Source: Cucumis sativus
Lineage: Eukaryota; Streptophyta; Magnoliopsida; Cucurbitales; Cucurbitaceae
NCBI RefSeq assembly: GCF_000004075.3
Contig: NC_026658.2
Coordinates: 24,788,075 to 24,852,074 of the forward strand
DNA length: 64,000 nucleotides
Reading direction: 5' to 3'
Shown piece by piece: positions 11,792 to 24,832 of this stretch (position 1 is its first letter; the number at the start of each line of letters is the position of its first letter). The position numbers were made by a program, and so were the translations under genes. Under the pieces are notes generated by a model, which was not told the origin of the DNA, did not search any database, and saw nothing but the letters and a program-made list of their open reading frames with translations.

Positions 11792-13244
11792 TTAAACCAA
11801 TTGATTAGGATTTTTTTTTGTTCTTGTTGCACTCCTATCTCTAATTGACTTGTAATTATTGAAATGTGACAAAGAAAGAGAAAAAACAAGGTGGATGTAG
11901 GTAAGGTATCGACAAAATTTGCTCACCTCTTCCTAATAAATAAGTCTTCCTTTTCAACTGTAATAATAATAAAAGAGAATAGTATTATTTTGGAATAACA
12001 TTATTTTGATAATAAACTTTAAAAACGACAATATTTTAATAAAACTATGTTTATTATTTTGCATCCTCCTGTATTTATTAATTATCTTGTATATGTTGTA
12101 TTAATTAATTATCTTGAATCATACGCTAATTGATCATCTTGTACATTTTGCATATTGCTTATATTATCCCTGTATTTATTTTATCTCAGCATATTACCTT
12201 CAAGTATTTTTTAAATTTTATAATGTTTTATCATTGCTATTATTCATTTTTCAATTTAAATATAAAAATGTAAATTGGAGAAAAAGTATTGTTTTTTTAT
12301 GGATTTTATAATTTAAATTCGATTGATACATGAAATTTCGTTTGAAATTTAATTAATAGATTGCTTTTAATTTAACTAATGTTATTTAATTAATTTAATT
12401 TAAAGAAAACAATAAATAATAAAAAAAGAACGAAAGAAAATCGGAAGTTTATAATAAATAATGATTTAATTTGCTAATTTGCTAATTTGCTAATTTGCTA
12501 ATTTTCTAATAAAAGAAATACCAATTTTTTTCTGCAACTTAAATAGTTTTAAGTTTTAGAATTCTATTTTGTAATTTTTTTTATCCACTACTATAAAAAG
12601 AAGTTTGATCTATCATTTTTTTTTCACTTAACACTTTCACCAAATAATTCTCTAATATTTCATATTCACTTTGCTTTTTTCTACTTTTACTCTTTCACTT
12701 CCTTTATCTCCACACGCGAGAAGATATTAAGTCATCAAACTTGCATATTTGTTGTAAGCTCCATGTTGCGGCAAATATTGAATTGTAATATTTATATATC
12801 TTCAAAAATGTATTTAATCTCAAACACTCATAAAAAAAAATATTTTCATATTATCATATATTTTAATTTATATAAATTTTATTTTAATTATTTCTTTTTG
12901 TTGTTGTTTGATGTTTAATAATTTTATTTGTTATGTATTTTTTTATTTTAAAAATTAATAAAAAGATACCCTTTCTCCTCTCAAACATAGAAAATAGATA
13001 TTGATTTTCTTATTTTATATTATACAAGTTAAATTAAGAGACATTTTTTAAAATAGTAAAATCAATTAAAATATTTACGAGGTATAACAAAATTTTTGGA
13101 TTTGATCAATGATAGCCATTAATATCATTCTATCATTCATTTCTCTCTTATGGCTATATATAAATATATGTTATTGATAGAATCTGAAAATTTTGGTGTA
13201 TGTTGTTATGACTATTTTTGACAATTTCTCATATATTAATATAT
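11792..13244. other. Intergenic: 5' flank of SCPL copy 3, AT-rich
   Basis: No gene seen. Contains the presumed promoter of copy 3, a four-unit TTGCTAAT repeat at 12471-12502, and about 13040-13244 a degenerate dispersed element whose right end (CTATTTTTGACAATTTCTC) resembles the terminus of the foldback element in copy 1. A stretch related to its middle recurs near 45670-45760. Confidence 0.5.
12471..12502. repeat. 8-bp tandem repeat, TTGCTAAT x4
   Basis: Four perfect head-to-tail copies in intergenic DNA upstream of SCPL copy 3. Confidence 0.9.
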
Positions 13245-13560
13245 TATTAGAGATTTAACTAAGAATGTACATAAAAAATGGTAAATTTGATTCATTTAAC
13301 AATGAGTGTAAGTTGAGTAAAAATAAATAAAATGAAGAGTTTTATCAAATGAGAAATCAGAAATGGAAGGAAAGGATGAGTTTAGATTAGATCCATTTAT
13401 GGGTTTATAGGATTTTTGTTGCACTCCTATCTCTACCACTGCTAGAGATAATAATCTGCTTATCTTTGATTCACTTCTAACTATTGAAATGTAACAAAGA
13501 AAGAGAGAAAAAAAAAAACTACAACTGGGTAATGTATGGACAAAAATTGCTCCACCTCTT
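13245..13560 (-). pseudogene. SCPL relic: intron-2 tail fused to a promoter fragment, exons 1-2 deleted
   Basis: 13245-13340 matches the DNA of intron 2 of copy 1 that follows its foldback element (about 3410-3510). Directly after, 13375-13560 matches the 5' flank of copy 1 (from about 4015), including a shared ATTAGATCCATTTATGGG stretch. Exons 1 and 2, which lie between these two parts in copy 1, are absent. This looks like the deletion scar of another array member. It has no coding capacity. Confidence 0.6.
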
Positions 13561-14626
13561 TCTAATAAATAAACATTGCTTTCAGGTGTATATATACATT
13601 ATTAAAAAAGTCCAAACCATAAAACCACACCAACTATTGAGTTACATTTTCCAAGTTTTTAGTTTAGAAAATAATTTATTTAAAAAAAGTTAAAGCGCTT
13701 TTGGGAGACATTAAATAATTTTTAGAAAATATAGTTTTAAAAAATAAATTTCTTTAAAAATACTTTTTTCTTAATTCAAATTAAAACATAACCTAAATTA
13801 AATTGAAAATAAGAATTTATTTTTAAAAAATAAAAGAAAGAACATGCGATCAAGGGATCCACAATTTAAAAACATGGTAGGGCCTCCTCTCCTCTCCTCT
13901 CCTCGTCCTCTTAGGTAGAAAATTTATGATTGATTTAATATGTACTATGAACAAAGTACAGAGCACGTTTTAATGTGAATTATTGGAACTTTTGGTAAAG
14001 GCGATACAAAAATGAAGATGAGATTTAAGTGGGTTCCGCCAAAGAAGAAGCCTACGTTCACTGTGAAATCGGCCATTGAATGAGTTCAACCAGTTCAATC
14101 ATTTTATTAATATGATAAATATGAAGATTTGTTATTTATCTATTTAATTAATACGATAAATATAAAAAGATATAATTCAATTATAGAAAGCCACATCTTT
14201 AACGACGGAATTTTAAAGGTAGGAATCAAAGTAAATATGTTTTAAAAATTCAGATACTAAGAGAAGTAATTTAAGAACTTTAGGAACAAAATTGGTATTT
14301 TAACAATAAATAAATAAATTGTGGTATCCAAGACATTAATGGGAGTTGTTGAAGCCAAAATAAATAATGAAGAGAGACTTTTTTTTTCTTTAAGTAAAAT
14401 AACGTATGGTTGGAAATTTGTATTAATTTTATATCGTTTTTAAAATTATTTGGATGACATCTAAAATTGTCATTCAAACAAATTAACCATAATTAAGAAC
14501 CACAAACATAGATATTGAAACTTCCTTCCTCAAACTTATTAAACACACAAACCAATATTAGTGTTTAAATGTGTAATATCCAAAAGTTGAACAATTAAAT
14601 AGAAATAAATATTATGGCATAGAAGT
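13561..14626. other. Intergenic: flank between SCPL relic and copy 4
   Basis: No gene seen. A short run of TCTCC units lies near 13887-13908. From about 14390 to 14626 the DNA matches the 3' flank of copy 3 (about 8630-8870), showing that the duplicated unit includes several hundred bp downstream of each gene. Confidence 0.5.
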
Positions 14627-17430
14627 TCATAACCATTCTCCCACTATCCATCTCTTAAAAACTATGCTGGATTCTTCTCGTAAATATTCTGGTGTATGTC
14701 CTCCACCCTTAAAAAAATTATGAAAAAAATAGCAAACAAATCTGTCAATTGTTATACAACTAATTGCTAAAATCATTTTTCTACTTCTTCAAAATCAAGA
14801 TTCAAAAAAGTTTCGAAACAAATATTTTTCTTACTTTGACTGTTACAAATGTCATATTATTTGCAAAACTTCTGGTGTATCTGCACAAACAAAAATTGCT
14901 ACTAAGTTTTCTTAAAGATTAACGATCATACATTGTAATACAAATAACAATTACCCGCCAACTTCATCCTCGATGAACCAAGGCCTCCAATCATCTACTA
15001 TAGAATAATTTAAAGCTTTAATCCATGCATGAGTTTCCATATGCGGCACTACCATATCATGATCTCCACTATATTCAAAACCACCGTATTAAGCAATTAA
15101 TCAATGAGGCATCAATTATTACAACAAGTCATTTAACATTCAATTATATATCACCTATAGATTAATGATCGATAGCCTTTAGAACTAAGGTTCACGTGAT
15201 AAGGAAAAACACTGGTCATCTCAAAATTGTAATATTCTTTTCCACGACATCTAATCCATTCTCCAATGCTTCCCTAAACAAAATCAAATAATTATTTTTG
15301 GTACTCTTTCTTTCTAAAATAATTTAACCATTCTCTTGAAATATTTTGTTACTGTACCTCATGTATATGAAGTGCTTTTTGAACTTCGTCATTGTTGGCC
15401 CAATAGTAGGCAAGTATGGCATCATGTTCCTGTATAAACCAATTGATTCATCATATATGTGAATTTTCTCATCAAAAGGAATAAGTTGTCTTAATCATTA
15501 TATGAGGGAACTATTGTGTTTAGTTATTTCATAAGGTAATATAATTAACATATATTATGATAAGGCGAAGAGAAATTACACGACATCTTTGGCCTACAAA
15601 AATGCTGTTGATCAGAGATCTTCTTTGTCCAGACTTTGTTTGTGGTTCTTTTAAAGATGAACATTTGGACCATAAAATACACGAGTCTCTAACTACAGAA
15701 GTACACTTAGAAAAAAAATACAAATTGGATAGAACAATTAATATTTGAAAAAAAAAAACTAAGTGAAGGTTAAAATAATAAATAGTTATCGTAGATAATT
15801 TGTAAAAATTACCTTTGTAAATGTATCATAATGTTTTAAGCACTCCACGTTGTTAGGATCAATGTTTACATATTCTCCTTGACAACTAGCTTCCAACGAC
15901 TGTAAATGAGGAATTAATTGAAGGTGAAATCATTTCTTTTTTGTTGCCTCTATTTTCATTTTGGTGTGTATTTTTTCTTTAATATATTTCATTTGTTCAC
16001 CTGATACAATTCATCTGAGATGAGGGCCATATTATGAGCAAATGGAATTTGACAATTTTCATTTGCATGAGGAATAGTGATGGGATTCCCCAATATGTAT
16101 CCCTAACATGATAAGAAAAGGTACCACTTAGTATGCTCTAACTTAGTAAATAGTAAATAGTAAGTAGCAAAGATGAGAATACGTATGGATGGAATCACTT
16201 GCCTGGAAATTTATAAATGAAAAAATGTGTTTGTAAGTTCCTATTACCCAAATGAATTAGGAATGTAAATAGCAATTTATCTAATAACTCTATCATTACT
16301 TTTATCAACAAAAACAAGATTATATACCTTCTAAAATTGCTAAAGCAACCATTGGAACAATCATACCCGAATAAGAATTTCCAGAAATATAAAATGGATT
16401 TGATATAAATTCTGGATGATCATCGAACCACTGCAAATTCCAATTCATTAAGATTTTTATTACTTATGTAAAGAAATAGCAAGAAAAAGAAGAACATATG
16501 TATACCTTTTTCAAGAATTGAAGAGAATGTTGAACTTGTTCGTGATCTCCTGATATATGATCTTTTGAGGTTTTGGCATACGAAAAACCCGTGCCAACGG
16601 GTAAATCTAGATATAGTATACTGGTGTTCTATTGATCATATACACGATATAGGATTAAACATAATTAGTCATATAGAATTAAAGTAATAAATTTAGTTGA
16701 TTACGAACACACAAACATATATAAGAATGAAATAAAGTGGAGAAAATATATAATAACAAATGTTGGACCTGTGTCCATGAGTAAGGGTTTATGAGTACTC
16801 GAGGTAGGCTTCCCTCCTTCAGCTCTCCCTCAAAATTGATTGGACCTTTACATAAACAAATTAGAGATTAATAATGACACAATGAAGCTTATAATTTTGC
16901 GCATACCATATGTTTGTTTAAAATCAATTTTGGCATTTTTAAAAGCTGTAAACTAAAATATGTTGATTTAACAATTTGGGTAAGTTGGCAAAATAAGTCT
17001 TCTAAAATTTCAATTTGGTGTTCTAAATAAAATGAAGAAGAGAAGATAAGAGGTAATTAAAGAGAAGAGAAAATACCACTTTCAAAGGCGAGACCAGAGA
17101 GAGCAGAGCAACCAGGGCCTCCGGTGAGCCACAGAACGAGAGGATCCGTTTTGGGATTTGAATATGATTTTATGAAATAATAAAACAATTGAAATTCCTC
17201 CCAATCCCCCACTCCTACGTATCTGTTTTGTTCATCAGACATTATTAATTACCAATAAAAGAAAATAAAAATAATGAATGTATACATAAAACGAACCCTG
17301 TTTCCAGCGAGAAAGGAAGCTCCCCTGAGAATCCCGGCAAAGAGTTCACCGTCCAGTGAGAATTAGCGTGGGCGGAGAATACATGGAGAAGAAAAAGAAT
17401 GGAAAGAGAGAAGCGGAAGGAAAGAAGCAT
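14627..17430 (-). CDS. SCPL copy 4: serine carboxypeptidase-like acyltransferase-type protein, intact
   Basis: Complete 14-exon frame, 455 aa. Exons: 17297-17430, 17077-17222, 16769-16845, 16506-16628, 16328-16430, 16203-16240, 16001-16102, 15813-15899, 15580-15705, 15358-15429, 15155-15273, 14955-15068, 14835-14880, 14627-14707. Signal peptide at residues 1-23; oxyanion motif WLTGGPGCS at 76-84; triad Ser179 (GNSYSG), Asp378 (SGDHD) and His433 (GGGHT). TGGPGCS and SGDHD, rather than NGGPGCS and SGDTD, favour the acyltransferase branch of the SCPL family over true peptidases, by family knowledge; the substrate is unknown. Intron 6 starts with GC (CAG then GCAAGT, 16203/16202). The residue before the nucleophile is Asn, where Asp or Glu is usual. 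This is the best candidate for a working gene in the array. ATG at 17478 is in frame upstream (+16 aa). Confidence 0.88.
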
Positions 17431-18228
17431 TGGGTTCCGGTGGTTAGTGGTCACGGGAGAAATCAGAAGCGGATGCAAACCAATGGACCTGTTTAAAGAA
17501 TTTTTGTAAACTTGTATTTCTACAACTGTCAGAGATATTTTGAGAGTGAGTTCTATGACGAAGAAAAATGGTATGGACTAAAATTGCTACACTGTCTTCT
17601 TCCTCATAATCTGCTCATCTCTCATTGGCCTATAGTTACTGAAGTAGGACAATAAAAGAAAAAAAGCAAAAAAAAAAACAAAAATGCAACAAAGTAATGT
17701 ATGCATAAAAATTGGTCGACGTCTTCCAATAAATAAACCTTCTTGCACCTGTATGTTTATGTTATTAAAAAGATGGAAATCAAATTGAAAATAGGATTTT
17801 ATTTCAAAGAAAAGAAAATAAAATAAAGAAAATAGGATGAATGGATCAATATCTTAAAAACATTGCGCCGCTTCATCACTTTATCCATGCATCTTATCCA
17901 CTCTTCAATACTTCTCTAGACAAGAAAAACAATCATTGTTTGATATATCAATACATATTTCTTATTAAATATTTTAAAATATATATATCCTTACACGTAA
18001 CTTATATATTTACCTCACGTATGTGAAGCGATTTTTAAACTTGATATGTGTTAGCCCAATCTTTAGAAAGTTTGTATTTAAACTCCTTTGTAGTAAAAAG
18101 AAAACACAATCGAAACATAATTAGATATATGTTTCACATAAACATATTTATAATAACTATTTGAGAGAGAAAAATTTAGAGGGCAACCAAGGGAAGAGAG
18201 TTGTGAGTTTTGATCAAGCAGCAATGTT

Positions 18229-18330
18229 GGGATGCTACGGAGAGGTCTTCGATCATTATATACATCTTGTTACTTTGATGGGATGCTACGGAGAGGTCTT
18301 CGATCATTATATACATCTTGTTACTTTGAA
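18229..18330. repeat. 51-bp tandem duplication in exon-9 remnant of SCPL copy 5
   Basis: Two 51-bp units (18229-18279 and 18280-18330), each starting GGGATGCTACGGAGAGG and almost identical. The length is a multiple of three, so it kept the frame, but it lies within a pseudogene. Confidence 0.92.
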
Positions 18331-18584
18331 GACTCAAATATAATATTGGATATATAATACTTGTTGGTTCCACCTTCCAAATACACTATCGCAGAATAAC
18401 AAATGGCAACATTAATATGATATGATCTATATATATCTCATTTGATATGATATAACATAAAGTTATAATGTCGCAAACCTCTTCATATTTCTTGTAATGT
18501 CTTGAGCATATTTTCTTTATACTTTCTTTAATTAGAAAGATGTTGGATTATATTAGTGAAAAGTGTACTTTTACTTCTCAAGTT

Positions 18585-18990
18585 TTGGATCTAATTTTTA
18601 TTTAGTTTTGAAACCAATTTAGTTTCTAGGTTTCAAAATGTTACATGTTTAGTTCTTAAGTTTTGAATTTCATGTAAGTTTTAAAATTGTACAAATTTAC
18701 TCTTGACATTTGAGTCTTAAATCAATTTAATCTCTACGTTTTCAATGTTTACAAATTTCAATAAACACAAATGAGTAAATGTTAAGGAACACCAAAAGTA
18801 TTTGATGAAAATTTGAGGTTAGAAATTAAAATCTTGAGATATATATGAAAATAAATAAGTTTCAATGTAGCATTTTGACACTCAATCACCGACAAAATTG
18901 AAATCAAGATCAAAACTTAATAACTAAATGTGTAACGTTTTAAAACGACATATGGATTATATTACATTGAAATTAGACCTAAGACTAGGG
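18585..18990. mobile_element. Inverted-repeat (MITE-like) element in intron 7 of SCPL copy 5
   Basis: Two 35-bp arms in opposite orientation, 18630-18664 and 18912-18946, match at about 30 of 35 positions around GTTACA and TTTAGTT. The pairing seems to go on more weakly outwards. Located between the E8 and E7 remnants. No transposase frame and no clear target duplication was found, so the borders are approximate. Confidence 0.5.
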
Positions 18991-20289
18991 ATGAAAACTG
19001 TTATTTCTTTTTTCATTATATTACCTCAAACAATACATCAGAGACGAGGGTCATCTTATGACCAAAAGAAATTTTAAAATTATCATTTGAATCACGAATA
19101 GTATAAGGATTTCCCAATATATATCCCTAGCATACACAATAATAAGAAAAATTAGTATATGAACTTATAAAGTTGTCAACCGATAAAACAACAAATTAAA
19201 TAATTAACTCACCAAATGTTTTAAGAAAAAATTAATTACAAACTTGGAAACTTATAAATAGAAATTCATGTATGGTATTTCCTGTTGAATGAAAATAAAA
19301 AATGAACAAAAGTAGCAATTAATTTATCTCATTTGATAATAACTAAAAAGATCAATAAAAGGAATTTCATATCTTCCACCAGTTTGGAGCAAGAACAGGA
19401 ACAATCATACCAGAGTATGAATCTCCATCAACATAGAAGGGATTTGTTATAAATTCTGGATGATCAACCAACCACTATAAATCCAATCCAGATTATTCAA
19501 TATTTTACAAATTTGATCAAAGAAATTTTTAAAAAATATTAGGTGAAAATATAATTAATATATATATATATATATACCTTTCTGAAAAATTGAAGATAGT
19601 GTTAAATTTGACTAAAATCTCCTGGCTTAAAAGAGGAAGGAGTAATTGTATCATATGAAAATCCAGTCCCCTCAGGTAAAACTATAACAATATGCTAGAA
19701 TTCTAGCATTTCATTACCATTAATGAAAATTAGTCTAATTAACCATAAATTTAGGAAGAAGAAACAAACAAACTTCAATTAAAATATATTAATAATCATT
19801 ATACTATAATTAATTACCTTGGTCCATGAGTAAGGGTTTAAGATTAGCTGAGGAATGCCCTCCTTGTTTGCCTCCTCGTCTTCCTTAAAACTTATGGGAC
19901 CTTTCATTTAAATAGATAAATATCTGAAACTCATCTGAATCTCCCACACCCACATATCTATTTCATTTCAAAATTTCGAAAACAAATATACGTGTGTGTA
20001 TATAATCGAAAGGTTAAGAAGAAGAGGAAGTTGCAATAACAAAACCAACCCAGTTTCTAGCTGGAATGGAAGGAGTCCTGGAAATCCCGGGAGATATTGG
20101 TTGACTGTGGAGTATGATCCTCTGGTGGCATGGGCGGTGGAGATGAACCGAGAAAGGAAGAGGAGGAAAAGAGAGGATGGGAAAACGACGGTGGGGAAGG
20201 CCATGGAAATGGAGCGGCGACGGAGAGAAATATTATTACTGAGGTACATTTTTTCAATATTGGCACCACATGCAAAATTGAAATGCACG

Positions 20290-23200
20290 CTATCATCCCA
20301 TCTATTGATACAAAATGGGTTAGAGAATGGGAATTATAGATTTTGCAATAATTGCACAACAATAGATTTTCAAATATAATTTCCAATAATTCCCCTTTCT
20401 CATGATGCTATGTTTGGCACAATTGGATAATTTTCCAATCGAAGATACACTTTCAAAACATTCCTTTTCGACAAAGCTTTCCCTTGAAAAAAATGGATTA
20501 AAGAGAAAATACACGTCTAATTTATATTATAGCTTGTTCAACTTTAGCAGAACCGATCGATAATAGTTCTCACATGATCCATATCCTCAAGCATATCCCG
20601 TCCCTACAACTACGGTGTCAAATCCGCATCCTCGATATCATTGCTGCTATGAAATTAGTTCTTTGTTTTACAAAATAGTATGTATCCTATTGGACCAAGA
20701 AGCCCATCTAAAGAAAAATAACACCTTTCATTCACATTGGGCCAATGAGCCCAACAATTTTTTCGGATTTTTACGTAAATCAAAAAATTATTTCAAATAT
20801 AACAAAACTAATTAAAATATTTAAATATTTAAAAAACAGTGGTAAGATTTCGGACTTCATTAATTAATAGATTCTAATATATTTTTATTATTATACTAAT
20901 GTCTATTAGTAACATTAATAAACAATTTATATATATTCAGACATTTTGTTGTAATGAATTTTTCTTTTATTACTTTTTTTTTTGTCAAAACTAAAATAAC
21001 GTGCAATGGGCTCCAATAGAATATAATAATATATATCGCTTTAGTTGATATATATATAAAACAAGGCTCATCCTTTAATACCATTATTTAAAAAAACCAA
21101 GCTCGTATTTCTAGATAGATTTAGAAATTATTTTAAAATACTATAAATGGTTTAATCTAACCTATTATATTACTTTTTTTTACTTGAGTTTGATATGTCA
21201 TATGACGTCTTATCGAATGGAGTTGCAAAATGGGCATTGCTCAAACATTTTAAATTACATGCCTCACTTGTACAAGAAAAATTAACTACAAAACAGTAGT
21301 CTATTGAGATAGAAAAATTGAAATGCAAAATAAAATTCAAACACATCCATAATCTAATGTAAGTGTAAAGATTATTAAAAATGAGAGTTTAATTAACAAT
21401 AGATTTTCAAATATAATTTGCAATAATTTCCCTTCCTCATAATGCTATGGTTTGACTTAATTTCCTATAATACTATAATTTGAGAAGTGGAAATTTCTTC
21501 AAGCACACATCTAATAATTTTGTTTAATTCTTTAACTTAGTTACTCAAAACGTGTTATTATAAATTTGAGATTTTTTTTTTTGTAATTTATACAAAAGAA
21601 ATATAACTAAATTCACAATATTTGTATACATGTATAAATTAAAATATTAGCAACCATAGAAAACAAATGTTTATAGCTTTTTATATTTCCTTATAATAGG
21701 AGATGGAATTAATTAAGAACATTGTGTGACAAATGACGAGAAGAAAATCTATCCATCTATTTTATTCTTTATTTCTTCTTTTCAAAATTTGAAGTGTATG
21801 AATTTGAGGACCCAATTTCCACCCTATCAAAAATAAATAGAGTTAGGTTGTTGTCAACATTATGGTTTAAATACAAACTTGACTTGTGTTTTTTTTCTTC
21901 CTTTTTTTATATTTTAATTCATGGTTTTTATTAGATATTTATTTTTGTTTTAATATTTTCAACTTCATATTTGGACTTTTTAAATATTTATTTTAGTTCA
22001 GAATATTCCATTTCTTGAAGAAAAAACTTGTGTGATGTTTTGGCCGCTCAAGCAATTGTCCAATAAACTTATGTAAAGCAGTAAATAAATTTTAAGAAAA
22101 CGAATTGCTTTTTATTTGTTATTTAATGTGAAAAAAACAAGAATATGACTAAGGTACAATCCTAAATTGCATCTAACAAGTTAATGGTTACTATTTTAAA
22201 AAACAGGGTAAGTAAAATAAAAAAATTTAAGTACGAGAAAGCAAATATTGCGAGAATTATTATTTGTTATAGGTGGATTGTTTTAAAATCAAGGCTAAAC
22301 TCACCCAACGAATATGAGAAAGAAATTAGACAAGCTAGATATTAAAGTAGGCATACAAAAAATGGTTAATTGGGTTTTGAGCTATAAAAATTGATCATTC
22401 TTGACCAAGTATGAGTCGGAGTCCAATTTTCTCTATAAGATGAGCAAAGCATATTATTGTGTAGCCTTGAAAAGAGAATGATTTGTGTTAAAAGCTCAAG
22501 CCAACCTCTTCGATTTTCAATCTCAACTAAGGATGAGATCGAAGTCGAGTCTCAAAAGTTAAAGAATGGAGTATGTCAAACGCAAAACCATATCCCATAT
22601 ACTACAAAAAGACGGCCTAATATGACTAGGAAATACGAATAAAAGATATTGTTATGTTATAATTCATATAGATACATTATTTGTGACTTCTACAAAAGTA
22701 AGTTTATTCTAATATTAAATCTCTCACACTTGTTAAAGAAACACACTTCTCGACTTAAGCATCACTTACCAAACACGTTCTTCTCCACATTACAAATTTA
22801 CCATTATCACCAACATTTGGCATCTAACAATTACGGAGGCACACGAGGTGAAAAGTATTTGAAAATCTAAAATTTGAGAAAGAATTATTTTTATATTTGA
22901 AATTTGGAGGTATTTCACAAACAACTTACAAAAAGGGTGTTTGAAAGGCACGTGATTCGAATTCCTAGGAGTTTGAATGTCGAGGGGCATCTTATTCAAA
23001 TACACACAAATCAACATCTCCCTTTCCTTCCCACCTTACATTATATATAAGAAACTACAATAACTTAGAAGTTAAAAAAAAAAAAGTTCATATATCAACA
23101 CACTAACATCAAATTAAATGAATGGAAAGTAGTTTTTATAAATGCATCTCCTCATAACCATTGAAATTAAAATTAAATACATTGAAATTAAACTAAGAAA

Positions 23201-24100
23201 ATGACAATTTAAATAGTGGGGTTTGGGGGAAAGAAAGAAAATGAGGTGTAAGTAAATGGTAATTTAGTTTGACTAGTCTTCTAATGATAAGTGCGTCCCC
23301 TCATGCAATTGCTTCCATCACAGCCAACAAAATACTGACACGTAACCATGGGAACCGTGCGGCTCTGTCACCTTCACACTATTCTAAATCACCCGCACTG
23401 CACTGCGTTGCATTACCATTATTTTTTCTCTTTTGCCGTAAGATTACTAAAATTTGAATTGATTAAAATAATTAAAGTTGGGGAAATGGGAAATGGGAAA
23501 AGGCAAAACCATTTGACTCATGACTAGTAATAAATAATAATGATGTTTTGAATCCAAAGTACAAAATAGGGCCGTAGCCTTACTGTGGACTCTCTGCATC
23601 TATTTAACTTTATTTATTATTATTATTATTATTTTTTTAGTATAACAGAATCATTTCTCGTTGTATGTATATATTATATACATAGAGTCTCGTGGGAATT
23701 ATTTAATGAGTAATATATTCAATAATTTTGAGGGCAACATCAATGGGTTTTTTTTTTTCTTCTTTTGTTTTCGGGTTGACCATTTGACTAGCCATCCACA
23801 AGTCCAACGCAGGGACCAGCCCAGACCAGATGGCCACAACGAAGAAAAAAAAGAAAAAAGGAAACCCCACAAAAGAATTAATTAAAGAAGACACTTTATG
23901 AGAAAAGAAAAAAAGGAAACCGGCGATTACGGTGATAAGAAGGGGAAAAGGTACAGCTACACGTGTGTCTTCCAGTAATACTACGGGCTATAGCCAGTAA
24001 CTGGCAGTAAAAAAGAAAAATCTGGACTAATTTATGGGTAATTAGAGAAGGAAAAATAAGAGAAAAAGAAAAAGAGGGTTTGGAATGGAATTCTGATTTT
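20290..24100. other. Intergenic, AT-rich, no gene recognised
   Basis: Right flank of the SCPL array up to the U-box gene leader. Only short chance frames, poly-A/T tracts and an ATT microsatellite near 23612-23630 are seen. The last several hundred bases before 24100 presumably hold the promoter of the U-box gene. Confidence 0.5.
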
Positions 24101-24628
24101 CTTCGTTCATCCAAATCATAGAATAGAGATTATGGAAGAGACTCGTTGAAGTAGGGCTCGGTTTTTGTTTTTTTTTTTCTCTTCTAATTTTTGTTATTGT
24201 TGTTGTTGTTGTTATTATTTTTTAAATTTTCCTCTTTCTCAGTGCCTCCCATTCTTTCGTGTCTTAGATCCTCCAAAGTTTCTTCTGACATTTTTTTTTT
24301 TTTTGAGGGAGGAAAGTTCACTGTTTTCAAGTATGAGTGATTTACATTCATGGAATCGCTTTTGATTGCTTATTGTTTTGGTGGGTTTTTGATGATTTGG
24401 TTCTTTTTCTGGAGATTTAAAAGGAATTGAGGTTTATTTATGGTTTACTACTGATGATGATTGAGGCGATGGTGAAGAAGAGGAAGAAGGTGTTCTTTCT
24501 TTTGACTAACGAAAGGGTTCAGTTCATGGAAGAAAAAGATATATCCCCATTCCGCATTTTTGCTGCTTCTTGTGATACATGAGCCGAAGGATTGCTGTGT
24601 GGTGAAAAGATTGTGGAACAACGAGAAA

Positions 24629-24769
24629 GTAAGAGAGAACCCTCCTTTTTCTTTTCTTTTTTGAAATTTTAGCACGTATTTTTCTGTCATTGTGTTTGAA
24701 TGATTGAATCTTGGGTTGCTGAAAGTGAATTCAATAGTTCGTGTTTTTTTTTTTTTTTTCCTGTTCCAG
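24629..24769 (+). other. Possible 5'-UTR intron of the U-box gene
   Basis: GAGAAA then GTAAGAG at 24629 would serve as a donor. A long T tract ending CTGTTCCAG at 24769 makes a strong acceptor 63 bp upstream of the start codon. Inferred from signals only. Confidence 0.45.
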
Positions 24770-24832
24770 GGATTTGGGGTAAATTTTCTTCTCGCTTTTG
24801 AGATTGATTTCTTCTTTTGAGGGTTTTGGGAA

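Larger units (their letters stand above)
17856..20204 (-). pseudogene. SCPL copy 5: divergent, degraded pseudogene
   Basis: Remnants in gene order on the minus strand: E1 20050-20204 (signal peptide, then TVNQYLPGFPG...FQLETG), a stub of E2 (19921-19957, YVGVGDSDEFQ), E3 19818-19900, E4 about 19577-19700, E5 about 19374-19477, E6 near 19240-19285, E7 near 19025-19130, E8 near 18475-18515, E9 near 18190-18390, E10 near 18015-18075 and E11 near 17860-17920; E12-E14 are absent. Disabling changes: most of E2 is deleted, TAA lies inside E4, the donor after E5 is lost (AT for GT), E10 has an in-frame stop and E9 carries a 51-bp duplication. Unlike the other copies it keeps the canonical GDSYSG, and its N-terminus differs, so it comes from an older, separate lineage of the array. 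Confidence 0.8.

Noticed and set aside
19996..20379. 127-codon plus-strand frame over SCPL copy 5 exon 1
   Set aside because: Antisense shadow of the signal-peptide exon; Arg/Glu-rich by complement only.
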